A stretch of 6,175 bases of DNA from Mycobacterium sp. (GCA_028706695.1 JAQTVU010000161.1:1-6175), one strand, 5' to 3'; shown: positions 1 to 5,330, counted from the first letter of the stretch. Made by a program: numbers and translations. Notes: generated by a model not told the origin, from the sequence alone.

Positions 1-5
1 ACAGC

Positions 6-11
6 AAGGAG
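6..11 (+). promoter_or_regulatory. Ribosome binding site of sufT
   Basis: AAGGAG lies 7 nt upstream of the ATG at 19. It is a near-perfect Shine-Dalgarno sequence and fixes the sufT start. Only 18 bp precede the gene in this window, so any upstream suf gene and the operon promoter are outside it. Confidence 0.85.
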
Positions 12-18
12 ATCAACG

Positions 19-366
19 ATGAGCGAAACCGCCACGCCCGATGACGAATTGCTCGCCGACCTCGAAGAAGCGATGCGCGACGTCGTCGACCCCGAACTAG
101 GCATCAACGTCGTCGACCTCGGCCTGGTCTACGGTCTGAGCGTCCAAGCGGGCGATGACGGCACGGTCGCCCTGGTCGACATGACGTTGACGTCGGCGGC
201 CTGCCCGCTGACCGATGTCATCGAAGACCAGTCGCGCAGCGCGCTGGTGGGCAGCGGCCTGGTCGACGAGCTGCGGATCAACTGGGTGTGGAATCCGCCG
301 TGGGGTCCGGACAAGATCACCGAGGAGGGCCGCGAGCAGCTGCGCGCCCTCGGCTTCACCGTCTGA
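19..366 (+). CDS. sufT: SufT-like iron-sulfur cluster assembly protein (MIP18/DUF59 family)
   Basis: This 115-residue cytoplasmic protein is a single MIP18/DUF59 domain, the usual length for the mycobacterial Rv1466 type. Family proteins help mature or deliver Fe-S clusters and normally sit at the end of the suf operon (sufR-B-D-C-S-U-T). Visible hallmarks are the N-terminal DPELGINVVDLGLVYG block (residues 24-39), the conserved cysteine C62 in SAACPLTD, and the C-terminal WNPPWGPDKITEEGREQL block followed by the terminal LGF. C62 is the residue expected to bind a cluster or metal. The ATG at 19 is supported by AAGGAG at 6-11. The gene converges on the DUF5666 gene ending at 412, with a 45-bp gap. 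Family assignment is firm; the exact step in Fe-S assembly is known only in general terms. Membership of a suf operon is inferred from synteny, since the upstream genes are not in the window. Confidence 0.93.
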   Translation: MSETATPDDELLADLEEAMRDVVDPELGINVVDLGLVYGLSVQAGDDGTVALVDMTLTSAACPLTDVIEDQSRSALVGSGLVDELRINWVWNPPWGPDKITEEGREQLRALGFTV

Positions 367-371
367 ACCGC

Positions 372-406
372 GTGCGGCGCGGCGCCGAACACGCTCCCGG
401 CCGCAC
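372..406. other. Inverted repeat between convergent genes, possible weak bidirectional terminator
   Basis: GTGCGGC (372-378) is the exact reverse complement of GCCGCAC (400-406), giving a 7-bp stem around a 21-nt loop. Inside it, GGCGC (376-380) and GCGCC (382-386) can pair alternatively. It lies between the sufT stop and the stop of the convergent DUF5666 gene, where a terminator is expected. No U-tract follows on either strand, so an intrinsic terminator is not established, and GC-rich DNA makes such stems common by chance. Confidence 0.3.
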
Positions 407-411
407 CGCCA

Positions 412-1179
412 CTACAGGTGCAGGTGCAGGTGTGGCAGATGCAGATGGTGATGGTGGTGTTGACCGCCCATCGGCGGGCATTCCTGCAGGCTGATCAGCG
501 TCGCCTGCAGCACGCCGCCGCCGTCGGTGCCCTGCGCCGCCAGGCACCTTCCCTGCTCGATCGCGTCTGCGTCGGTGGCCGTCTGCTTGTTGTAAGACGT
601 CTTGTCGTCGACCGTCACGTTGGTCTGGGTGCGCCGGTTTCCGGAGCCCAGGCCGTTGACGGCGATCGTGGTGCCGGACACCGCGGCGACCGTGCCATAG
701 AAGCCGGCCGGCGGCGGGCACTTGCCGTCGACGGCCGCGGTGATCGTCACGGCTTGCGCGGTGATCCCGGCATCCGGGGCGCTTGGCGGAGCGGCCCGCA
801 CGTTGACGCAACGGCCCGGCGTCACGTCGCTCAGTGCGGCCGGGGTGACCTCAACGACCCGCGTCGACGGCGACACGTCCACCCGCGCCGAGCCGCTGCG
901 GGTCCGCAGCAGTATCTCGTTTTCCGAAATGGACTCCACGAGTCCCTCGACGTGGCCCGTGGCTTCCGGGGGCGCCGGGGCGGCCGACGGGGGCGCCGGC
1001 GCCCCCGGGGCCGACCGCGGAGAGCTTCCCACGGCGGGGAGCTTGCCGGTGTCCGGGTTGTCCGCAGCGCGGTCGGGGCGCCCGCACATGGCCGTCGCCA
1101 ATGCGAGCCCCACCAGGATCGCCAGGACCGCCAGGGCGAGCCGGGTTCGCCGGGGGGAGGCGGCGGCGCCGTCAGCCAC
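412..1179 (-). CDS. Membrane-anchored or secreted protein with two DUF5666-like units and a His-rich C-terminal tail
   Basis: A 255-residue protein of unknown function. Residues 10-13 are basic (RRTR) and are followed by a hydrophobic segment (about 14-31), which implies export. C32 sits at its end, but the preceding residues are T-A-M, a poor lipobox, so a membrane anchor or cleaved signal is as likely as lipidation. A Pro/Ala-rich linker (about 48-73) leads to two DUF5666-like beta-rich units (about 77-154 and 160-234). Each unit holds a GxV..S/VSxxxI start and two cysteines: C124 and C154, then C212 and C234. The last 15 residues are HHHHHLHLPHLHLHL, nine histidines, a possible metal-binding tail. 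The start is GTG at 1179, inside the upstream gene's last codons. The 8-bp overlap suggests translational coupling. It is a clear paralogue of the preceding gene. DUF5666 assignment is from pattern recognition; function cannot be named. Confidence 0.8.
   Translation of the reverse strand: MADGAAASPRRTRLALAVLAILVGLALATAMCGRPDRAADNPDTGKLPAVGSSPRSAPGAPAPPSAAPAPPEATGHVEGLVESISENEILLRTRSGSARVDVSPSTRVVEVTPAALSDVTPGRCVNVRAAPPSAPDAGITAQAVTITAAVDGKCPPPAGFYGTVAAVSGTTIAVNGLGSGNRRTQTNVTVDDKTSYNKQTATDADAIEQGRCLAAQGTDGGGVLQATLISLQECPPMGGQHHHHHLHLPHLHLHL
415..459 (-). repeat. Short CACCTG/CATCTG hexamer repeats encoding the His/Leu tail
   Basis: On the coding (-) strand the end of the gene is built from CAY codons alternating with CTG. 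CACCTG occurs three times just before the stop (the last two adjoining) and CATCTG twice a little upstream, after a run of five His codons (CAC CAC CAT CAC CAT). On the + strand this reads as CAGGTG units from 415. The structure looks like a small in-frame repeat that could change length by slippage while keeping the reading frame. The neighbouring paralogue lacks any equivalent. Confidence 0.75.
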
Positions 1180-1666
1180 CCTGGCCGTGCGCCGGCTTTT
1201 CCCTGGCGCATTTGCCGTCGACGGCCGGGCGCAGCCTCATGCTGGTGGCCTGCAGCGCGCCGCTGCCGTCGCCGGTGCCGCGTGCCGTGACGCATTTGCC
1301 CTGCGTGACCGCGTCGGTGCCGGCGGGGGCCAGCTTGGTGTACTTGGTCCGGTCGTTGACCGCCACCTTGGTCTGTGTGGTGCCGCCGCTGGGGCTGGTG
1401 CTCGTGACGTTGATGGTGTTAGCCGACACCGAAGCGACCGTGCCGCGAATGGCCATCGGCTTCCCGGGGGCCGCGGAGGTGGAGGACGGTGCGGTGCCGG
1501 TGGATTCCTGGCTCGACTCCTTGGCCTGCGGGCAGGTGCCGTTGACGGCGGGAATGATGCGGACGGACGCCGCGGTGACCGGCTGCCCGGCCGGCGCCTG
1601 CTCGGTGGGCCGGACCTTGACGCAGCCGCCGCTGGTCACGTCGGTCAGCGCGGCCGGGGTGACCTC
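831..1666. repeat. Dispersed paralogous repeat shared by the two DUF5666 genes
   Basis: A 22-bp stretch at 831-852 recurs at 1645-1666 with one mismatch. It encodes the EVTPAAL(S/T)DV motif of the first unit in each protein. The entry spans both copies; the DNA between is ordinary coding sequence. It is the best-preserved nucleotide trace of the gene duplication that made the pair. Confidence 0.7.
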
Positions 1667-1951
1667 GGTGATCTTGGTCGATGCGGTGAAGTTCACGGTG
1701 GCGTTGGTGTTGTCTTCCTTGGTCACCTGCAACGAATTGCCCGACACCGACGCGATCAGGCCACTGAGCTTGGCCTCACCGGCCGCCGGTGTCGGGGACG
1801 TCGTCGTCGAGACCGAGGTGGAGGTGGAGACGGACGTGGTGGTCGACGTCGTCTTGTTCGACGAGCAGGCGGCGATCGACACCGCGGCAACGCCGGTGAG
1901 GGCGAACACCGCGACGCGGGTGAATCGGGGCGAATCAGGGCTGACGGTCAT
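1172..1951 (-). CDS. Putative lipoprotein with two DUF5666-like units
   Basis: A 259-residue exported protein of unknown function. A short N-terminus containing R9 and R12 is followed by a hydrophobic stretch (about 13-28) and the lipobox I26-A27-A28-C29, so it is very probably a cell-envelope lipoprotein. A Thr/Ser-rich linker (about 33-55) could be glycosylated, as such linkers often are in mycobacteria. Two DUF5666-like units follow (about 61-140 and 167-248), each with a GxxASVS start, a T..(T/Y)..(V/L) strand and a cysteine pair: C110 and C140, C220 and C248. I place the start at ATG 1951 because GGAGAA lies 6 nt upstream. An in-frame ATG at 1969 would add six residues but has no such site. 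It is the first gene of the pair and overlaps the next by 8 bp. A possible SigF-like promoter and a dyad lie upstream. Family call is by pattern; no function is claimed. Confidence 0.82.
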   Translation of the reverse strand: MTVSPDSPRFTRVAVFALTGVAAVSIAACSSNKTTSTTTSVSTSTSVSTTTSPTPAAGEAKLSGLIASVSGNSLQVTKEDNTNATVNFTASTKITEVTPAALTDVTSGGCVKVRPTEQAPAGQPVTAASVRIIPAVNGTCPQAKESSQESTGTAPSSTSAAPGKPMAIRGTVASVSANTINVTSTSPSGGTTQTKVAVNDRTKYTKLAPAGTDAVTQGKCVTARGTGDGSGALQATSMRLRPAVDGKCAREKPAHGQGG

Positions 1952-1957
1952 CAACGC

Positions 1958-1963
1958 TTCTCC
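1958..1963 (-). promoter_or_regulatory. Ribosome binding site deciding the lipoprotein start
   Basis: GGAGAA on the minus strand is separated by 6 nt from the ATG at 1951. This favours that start over the in-frame ATG at 1969, which lies upstream of the site itself. Confidence 0.75.
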
Positions 1964-1979
1964 AATCATGGTTGGCCCG

Positions 1980-2040
1980 ACGAACGGTCCGACGAAAGAT
2001 CTTACGAAAGGTCCGAGAAGGACCGAGAAGGACCCGAGAC
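1980..2040. repeat. Imperfect short repeats with roughly 10-bp period in the lipoprotein leader
   Basis: On the + strand ACGAACGGTCCGACGA (1980-1995) recurs as ACGAAAGGTCCGAGAA (2004-2019). GTCCGAGAAG, GACCGAGAAG and GACCCGAGAC then follow as consecutive 10-mers at 2011-2040. The stretch contains two GGTCC (1986, 2010) and two GGACC (2020, 2030), so its transcript could fold in alternative ways; the tightest is GGTCC-GAGAA-GGACC at 2010-2024. An 8-bp palindrome AAGATCTT sits at 1996-2003. It lies in the expected 5' untranslated leader of the minus-strand DUF5666 operon. Confidence 0.6.
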
Positions 2041-2058
2041 AGGCCCAACAAAAGGGTT

Positions 2059-2083
2059 GTACCCGCCGAAGCTGAAATTAACC
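2059..2083 (-). promoter_or_regulatory. Possible SigF-like promoter for the DUF5666 operon
   Basis: On the minus strand GGTTA (2083-2079) is followed after 14 nt by GGGTAC (2064-2059). The mycobacterial SigF consensus is roughly GGWWT, 16-17 nt, GGGTAY. The -10 element matches fully, while the -35 is partial and the spacer slightly short. A start near 2052 would give a leader of about 100 nt containing the short repeats. Confidence 0.35.
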
Positions 2084-2097
2084 TGTGTGCAACACAG
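2083..2097. promoter_or_regulatory. 15-bp dyad, candidate operator
   Basis: CTGTGT (2083-2088) and ACACAG (2092-2097) are exact reverse complements around the 3-nt centre GCA. The dyad abuts or overlaps the proposed -35 of the minus-strand promoter, a usual position for a repressor site. It does not have the 16-bp spacing of the mycobacterial CRP site. The cognate regulator is unknown. Confidence 0.4.
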
Positions 2098-2340
2098 ATC
2101 CGTCAAAATGCGTCCTCGGCGACGCGCATCATCTCGTCGTCGAGGAGGACCCTACGCGGCGCGGTCCGCCGGGGCGGCACCTTAACTTGGCACTTGGCGA
2201 AGCATGCGGCGGCGTACATGTAGACCGCGGGTGGCGCACCCGATCGTCTCGTCGACCCCAGGCCGGCGGCGGGGGCGCTGGCAGCCCCGGACCTCCGGGT
2301 GCCGGGGAACATCGCGCGGGCCGAGGGCGTTACGGCGACT

Positions 2341-2700
2341 GTGACAACACTTGACCTCACCGCCGAGAAATTCCAGGAAACGATCGAGGGCAACGACATC
2401 GTGCTCATCGACTTCTGGGCGTCCTGGTGCGGGCCCTGCCGCCAGTTCGGGCCGACCTTCCAGGCGTCGTCGGAGAAACACCCCGACGTCGTGCACGCCA
2501 AGGTCGACACCGAGGCCGAGCCGCAGTTGGCGGCTGCCGCCCAGATCCGCTCCATCCCCACCTTGATGGCGTTCAAGAAGGGCAAGCTGCTGTTCAACCA
2601 GGCCGGAGCGCTGCCGCCGGCGGCCCTGGAGGACCTGGTGCAGCAGATGCGGGCCTTCGACGTCGACGCCGCGCAAACCGCGCCGGACGAGCAGGGCTGA
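2341..2700 (+). CDS. trxB1: Thioredoxin
   Basis: A 119-residue cytoplasmic thioredoxin, a dithiol-disulfide oxidoreductase reduced by NADPH-thioredoxin reductase. The active site is WCGPC (W29, C30, C33), with the buried acid D24 and the cis-proline P73 in RSIPTLMAF, so all catalytic features are intact. The middle block KHPDVVHAKVDTEAE and the LLFNQAGALPPAALE block match what I recall of the M. tuberculosis thioredoxin encoded next to echA12, there called TrxB1. The symbol rests on that synteny and could be trxA in another scheme. I chose GTG at 2341 (MTTLDLT) over the upstream in-frame GTG at 2299, because it gives the family's normal N-terminus. The Shine-Dalgarno is weak: GAGGG at 2323-2327, 13 nt away. 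echA12 follows after 56 bp. Confidence 0.9.
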   Translation: MTTLDLTAEKFQETIEGNDIVLIDFWASWCGPCRQFGPTFQASSEKHPDVVHAKVDTEAEPQLAAAAQIRSIPTLMAFKKGKLLFNQAGALPPAALEDLVQQMRAFDVDAAQTAPDEQG

Positions 2701-2744
2701 CCGCCGGCGATGCCGTCCGGGCGTTGGCGGGCCGCGGTTCGCGC

Positions 2745-2756
2745 TACCGTGCACAA
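2745..2756 (+). promoter_or_regulatory. Candidate leaderless promoter of echA12
   Basis: TACCGT (2745-2750) fits the mycobacterial -10 consensus TANNNT. It is followed by exactly 6 nt and then the GTG at 2757, so transcription would start at the G of the start codon. No Shine-Dalgarno sequence is visible before this GTG, which agrees with leaderless translation from an RTG 5' end, common in mycobacteria. Confidence 0.45.
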
Positions 2757-3566
2757 GTGAGCTTGGTACGGGTGGAGCAGCCGCGGCCCGGCGTCGCGCT
2801 GATAACCCTCAATCGGCCCGAGCGGACGAACTCCATGGCGTTCGACCTGGTGGTGTCGCTCAAAGAGCCCCTGGACAAGCTCAGATGCGACAATTCGGTG
2901 CGCGTGGTCGTGCTAACCGGGACCGGCGCGGGATTTTGTGCGGGCGCCGACCACCCGTCCGCGGGGGCGCTTCCCAACATGGAGGGGTTGACCCGCCCGA
3001 CACGTGCGCTGCGCTCGACGGAGCTGCTCGACGAGGTCATCCTGACGCTGCGGCGGTTGCATCAACCGGTGATCGCCGCGGTCAACGGGGCGGCCATCGG
3101 CGCCGGGTTGTGTCTGGCGCTGGCCGCCGACATCCGGGTGGCCTCGACCGGCGCCTACTTTCGGGCGGCCGGCATCGACGACGGGTTGACGGCCAGTGAG
3201 CTGGGTCTGAGCTATCTGCTGCCCCGCGCCATCGGCTCGTCCCGCGCGTTCGAGATCATGCTGACCGGCCGCGACGTCACCGCCGAGGAGGCCGAACGGA
3301 TCGGCCTGGTGTCCTGTCAGGTACCGCAGGACCAGCTGCTGGACACCTGCTATGCGATCGCCGCGCGGATCGCCGCATTCTCCCGGCCGGGGACCGAGTT
3401 GACCAAGCGCACACTGTGGAGCGGCCTTGACGCCGGTACCCTAGAGGGGCACATGCAGGCCGAAGGCCTGGGACAGCTGTTTGTCCGCCTGCTGACCGCC
3501 AACTTCGAAGAAGCGGTTGCCGCGCGCCAAGAGCGGCGGCCGGCGGTGTTCACCGACGACAAGTAA
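2757..3566 (+). CDS. echA12: Enoyl-CoA hydratase/isomerase family protein EchA12, probably without hydratase glutamates
   Basis: A 269-residue crotonase-fold protein, very close to what I recall of M. tuberculosis EchA12 (Rv1472). Family members bind acyl-CoA thioesters and stabilise an enolate in an oxyanion hole. Seen here are the N-terminal ITLNRPER block (16-23), the first oxyanion-hole segment GAGFCAGADH (57-66), the second AVNGAAIGAGLCLALAADIR (108-127), and the GLTASELGLSYLLPRAIG block (143-160). By hand alignment to rat mitochondrial enoyl-CoA hydratase, the two catalytic glutamates E144 and E164 fall on C119 and G139. Ordinary hydration is therefore doubtful; isomerase, thioesterase-like or non-catalytic binding roles are alternatives. 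I chose GTG at 2757. The frame is open further upstream, and the M. tuberculosis protein is annotated with a longer N-terminus. The ABC-F gene starts 24 bp downstream. Confidence 0.88.
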   Translation: MSLVRVEQPRPGVALITLNRPERTNSMAFDLVVSLKEPLDKLRCDNSVRVVVLTGTGAGFCAGADHPSAGALPNMEGLTRPTRALRSTELLDEVILTLRRLHQPVIAAVNGAAIGAGLCLALAADIRVASTGAYFRAAGIDDGLTASELGLSYLLPRAIGSSRAFEIMLTGRDVTAEEAERIGLVSCQVPQDQLLDTCYAIAARIAAFSRPGTELTKRTLWSGLDAGTLEGHMQAEGLGQLFVRLLTANFEEAVAARQERRPAVFTDDK

Positions 3567-3578
3567 CGAACACGAACC

Positions 3579-3585
3579 GGGAGAG
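3579..3585 (+). promoter_or_regulatory. Ribosome binding site of the ABC-F gene
   Basis: GGGAGAG with GGGAG at 3579-3583 lies 7 nt before the GTG at 3591 and fixes that start. No AT-rich WhiB7-type box is seen in the short gap from echA12. Confidence 0.7.
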
Positions 3586-3590
3586 CGATC

Positions 3591-5219
3591 GTGATCACCG
3601 CCACGGGCCTCGAGGTCCGCGCTGGCGCGCGCATCCTGGTCTCACCCGACGGCCCGGACCTGCGCGTGCAGCCCGGGGACCGCATCGGCCTGGTCGGGCG
3701 TAACGGCGCGGGTAAGACCACCACCCTGCGGATCCTGGCGGGGGAGAGCCAGCCGTATGCCGGGTCGGTCACCCGCAGCGGCGAAATCGGTTATCTGCCA
3801 CAGGATCCCAAGGAGGGCGACCTGGACATGCTGGCCCGCGACCGGGTGTTGTCGGCCCGCGGGCTGGACGTGTTGCTCACCGATCTGGAAAAGCAGCAGG
3901 TGCTGATGGCAGAGGTCGCCGACGACGAGGCGCGCGACCGCGCCATTCGCCGCTACGGGCAGCTGGAAGAGAAGTTCGTCGCGCTGGGCGGCTACGGCGC
4001 CGAGAGCGAGGCCAGCCGCATCTGCGCGAGCCTCGGGCTGCCCGACCGGGTGCTGGCGCAGCAGCTGCGCACGCTATCCGGGGGGCAGCGCCGCCGGGTG
4101 GAGTTGGCGCGGATCCTGTTCGCCGCGTCCGACAGTGGCTCCGGTTCGGCGACGACGCTGTTGCTCGACGAGCCGACCAACCATCTCGACGCGGATTCGC
4201 TTGGCTGGCTGCGCGATTTTCTGCGGACCCACTCCGGCGGTCTCGTGGTCATCAGCCACAACGTCGAGTTGCTCGCCGCTGTCGTCAATCGGGTGTGGTT
4301 TCTCGACGCCGTGCGCGGCGAGGTCGACGTCTACAACATGGGCTGGCAGAAGTACCTCGACGCCCGGGCCACCGACGAGCAGCGCCGCCGCCGGGAGCGT
4401 GCCAACGCCGAACGCAAGGCCGTCGCGCTACGCACGCAGGCCGCGAAACTCGGCGCCAAGGCAACGAAAGCCGTTGCGGCCCAAAACATGTTGCGTCGCG
4501 CCGATCGGATGATGGCCTCTCTCGAGGAGGAACGCGTCGCCGACAAGGTGGCCCGGATCAAATTCCCGACGCCCGCCCCGTGCGGGCGAACGCCGCTGGT
4601 GGTCCAGGGATTGAGCAAAAGCTACGGTTCGCTTGAGGTGTTCACCGGCCTGGACCTGGCCATCGACCGCGGTTCGCTGGTGGTGGTGCTGGGGCTCAAC
4701 GGCGCCGGCAAGACCACGCTGCTGCGACTGCTGGCCGGGGTGGAGAATCCCGACACCGGCGGACTCGAGCCCGGACACGGTTTGCGCATCGGGTATTTCG
4801 CACAGGAGCATGACACGCTCGACAACGACGCGACCGTGTGGGAGAACATCCGCCACGCCGCCCCCGAATCCGGCGAACAGGATCTGCGCGGCCTGCTCGG
4901 GGCGTTCATGCTCAGTGGCGCACAGCTCGACCAGCCGGCGGGCACGCTGTCCGGCGGCGAGAAGACCCGGCTGGCCCTGGCCGGGCTGGTGGCGTCCACG
5001 GCCAACGTGTTACTGCTCGACGAACCCACCAACAACCTTGATCCGGCGTCGCGCGAACAGGTCCTCGACGCGCTGCGCAGCTACCACGGTGCCGTGGTGC
5101 TGGTGACCCACGATCCCGGCGCGGCCGAGGCGCTGGACCCGCAACGCGTCCTGCTGTTGCCCGACGGCACCGAGGACTACTGGTCCGACGAGTACCGGGA
5201 TCTCATCGAGCTGGCTTAG
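3591..5219 (+). CDS. ABC-F family ATP-binding protein (Rv1473-like)
   Basis: A 542-residue protein with two nucleotide-binding domains and no membrane segments, so a soluble ABC-F protein rather than a transporter. Such proteins bind the ribosomal E-site region and act in translation or ribosome protection. Domain 1 has Walker A GRNGAGKT (36-43), signature LSGGQ (162-166) and Walker B LLLDEPTNHLD with catalytic E194. Domain 2 has Walker A GLNGAGKT (368-375), LSGGE (453-457) and LLLDEPTNNLD with E478. Both sites look active. The basic helical inter-domain linker, the P-site tRNA interaction motif of the family, spans about 248-336 and contains RRRRERANAERKA and RRADRMMASLEEER. The orthologue Rv1473 is annotated as a macrolide-transport ATP-binding protein and has been placed in the WhiB7 regulon; antibiotic protection is therefore possible but unproven here. 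It probably shares transcripts with echA12, 24 bp upstream. Confidence 0.93.
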   Translation: MITATGLEVRAGARILVSPDGPDLRVQPGDRIGLVGRNGAGKTTTLRILAGESQPYAGSVTRSGEIGYLPQDPKEGDLDMLARDRVLSARGLDVLLTDLEKQQVLMAEVADDEARDRAIRRYGQLEEKFVALGGYGAESEASRICASLGLPDRVLAQQLRTLSGGQRRRVELARILFAASDSGSGSATTLLLDEPTNHLDADSLGWLRDFLRTHSGGLVVISHNVELLAAVVNRVWFLDAVRGEVDVYNMGWQKYLDARATDEQRRRRERANAERKAVALRTQAAKLGAKATKAVAAQNMLRRADRMMASLEEERVADKVARIKFPTPAPCGRTPLVVQGLSKSYGSLEVFTGLDLAIDRGSLVVVLGLNGAGKTTLLRLLAGVENPDTGGLEPGHGLRIGYFAQEHDTLDNDATVWENIRHAAPESGEQDLRGLLGAFMLSGAQLDQPAGTLSGGEKTRLALAGLVASTANVLLLDEPTNNLDPASREQVLDALRSYHGAVVLVTHDPGAAEALDPQRVLLLPDGTEDYWSDEYRDLIELA

Positions 5220-5230
5220 GGGCTTGGGGG

Positions 5231-5263
5231 GCTTAGGGCTAAGCGGCGGCGCGGCTTCCGCTT
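5231..5263 (+). other. Inverted repeats after the ABC-F gene, weak terminator candidate
   Basis: GCTTAG-GG-CTAAGC (5231-5244) is a perfect short dyad. Overlapping it, AAGCGG (5241-5246) pairs with CCGCTT (5258-5263) across an 11-nt loop. Two mutually exclusive stems just after the stop codon suit a terminator or attenuator, but no T-run follows, so intrinsic termination is uncertain. Confidence 0.35.
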
Positions 5264-5284
5264 TCGCCGAATGGGCCCGCGGCC

Positions 5285-5290
5285 TATAGT
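5285..5290 (+). promoter_or_regulatory. -10 element of a promoter for the small HTH gene
   Basis: TATAGT fits TANNNT and stands out in GC-rich surroundings. A weak -35-like TTTCGC lies at 5262-5267 with a 17-nt spacer. Transcription would begin near 5297, giving a leader of about 46 nt that carries the GGGAGG ribosome site. Confidence 0.5.
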
Positions 5291-5330
5291 GAATTTTTGC
5301 GCCGGGTGCTTGACAGCGTGTTTCGCACGT

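Larger units (their letters stand above)
1952..2340. other. Divergent intergenic region between the DUF5666 pair and the thioredoxin gene
   Basis: These 389 bp separate two divergent start codons. The left third (to about 2100) holds the repetitive leader, a possible SigF-like promoter and a dyad listed separately. The rest (about 2100-2340) has open frames on both strands, but none has a convincing start, ribosome site or recognisable protein, so I treat it as non-coding. It contains the 8-bp palindrome TACATGTA at 2215-2222, a possible -10 TAACTT at 2183-2188, and the inverted repeat CCCGGA-CC-TCCGGG at 2286-2299 in the thioredoxin leader. The thioredoxin promoter is not clear: no TANNNT lies 7 nt before the GTG at 2341. 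Confidence 0.6.

Noticed and set aside
1952..1969. Start of the lipoprotein at ATG 1969
   Set aside because: The ribosome site GGAGAA lies downstream of it, 6 nt before the ATG at 1951, which is therefore preferred.
2083..2097. CRP-type binding site
   Set aside because: The half-sites TGTGT and ACACA are 3 bp apart, whereas the mycobacterial CRP site has 6 bp between TGTGA and TCACA.
722..2185. Long plus-strand open frame of 487 codons opposite the DUF5666 genes
   Set aside because: It is rich in Arg/Gly/Ala with no domain pattern, and spans two genes with clear signal peptides, cysteine motifs and paralogy on the other strand. It is a GC-driven shadow.
2299..2340. Extended thioredoxin N-terminus from GTG 2299
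   Set aside because: The extra residues do not resemble thioredoxin N-termini; the GTG at 2341 gives the family start MTT.
2103..2756. Minus-strand open frames across the thioredoxin gene and its upstream region
   Set aside because: They lie opposite an unmistakable WCGPC thioredoxin and show no family features or ribosome site.
5310..5315. Perfect TTGACA -35 upstream of the small HTH gene
   Set aside because: No TANNNT lies 16-19 nt downstream; that place is the GGGAGGGG ribosome site. The TATAGT at 5285 is the better promoter, leaving TTGACA in the leader by chance.
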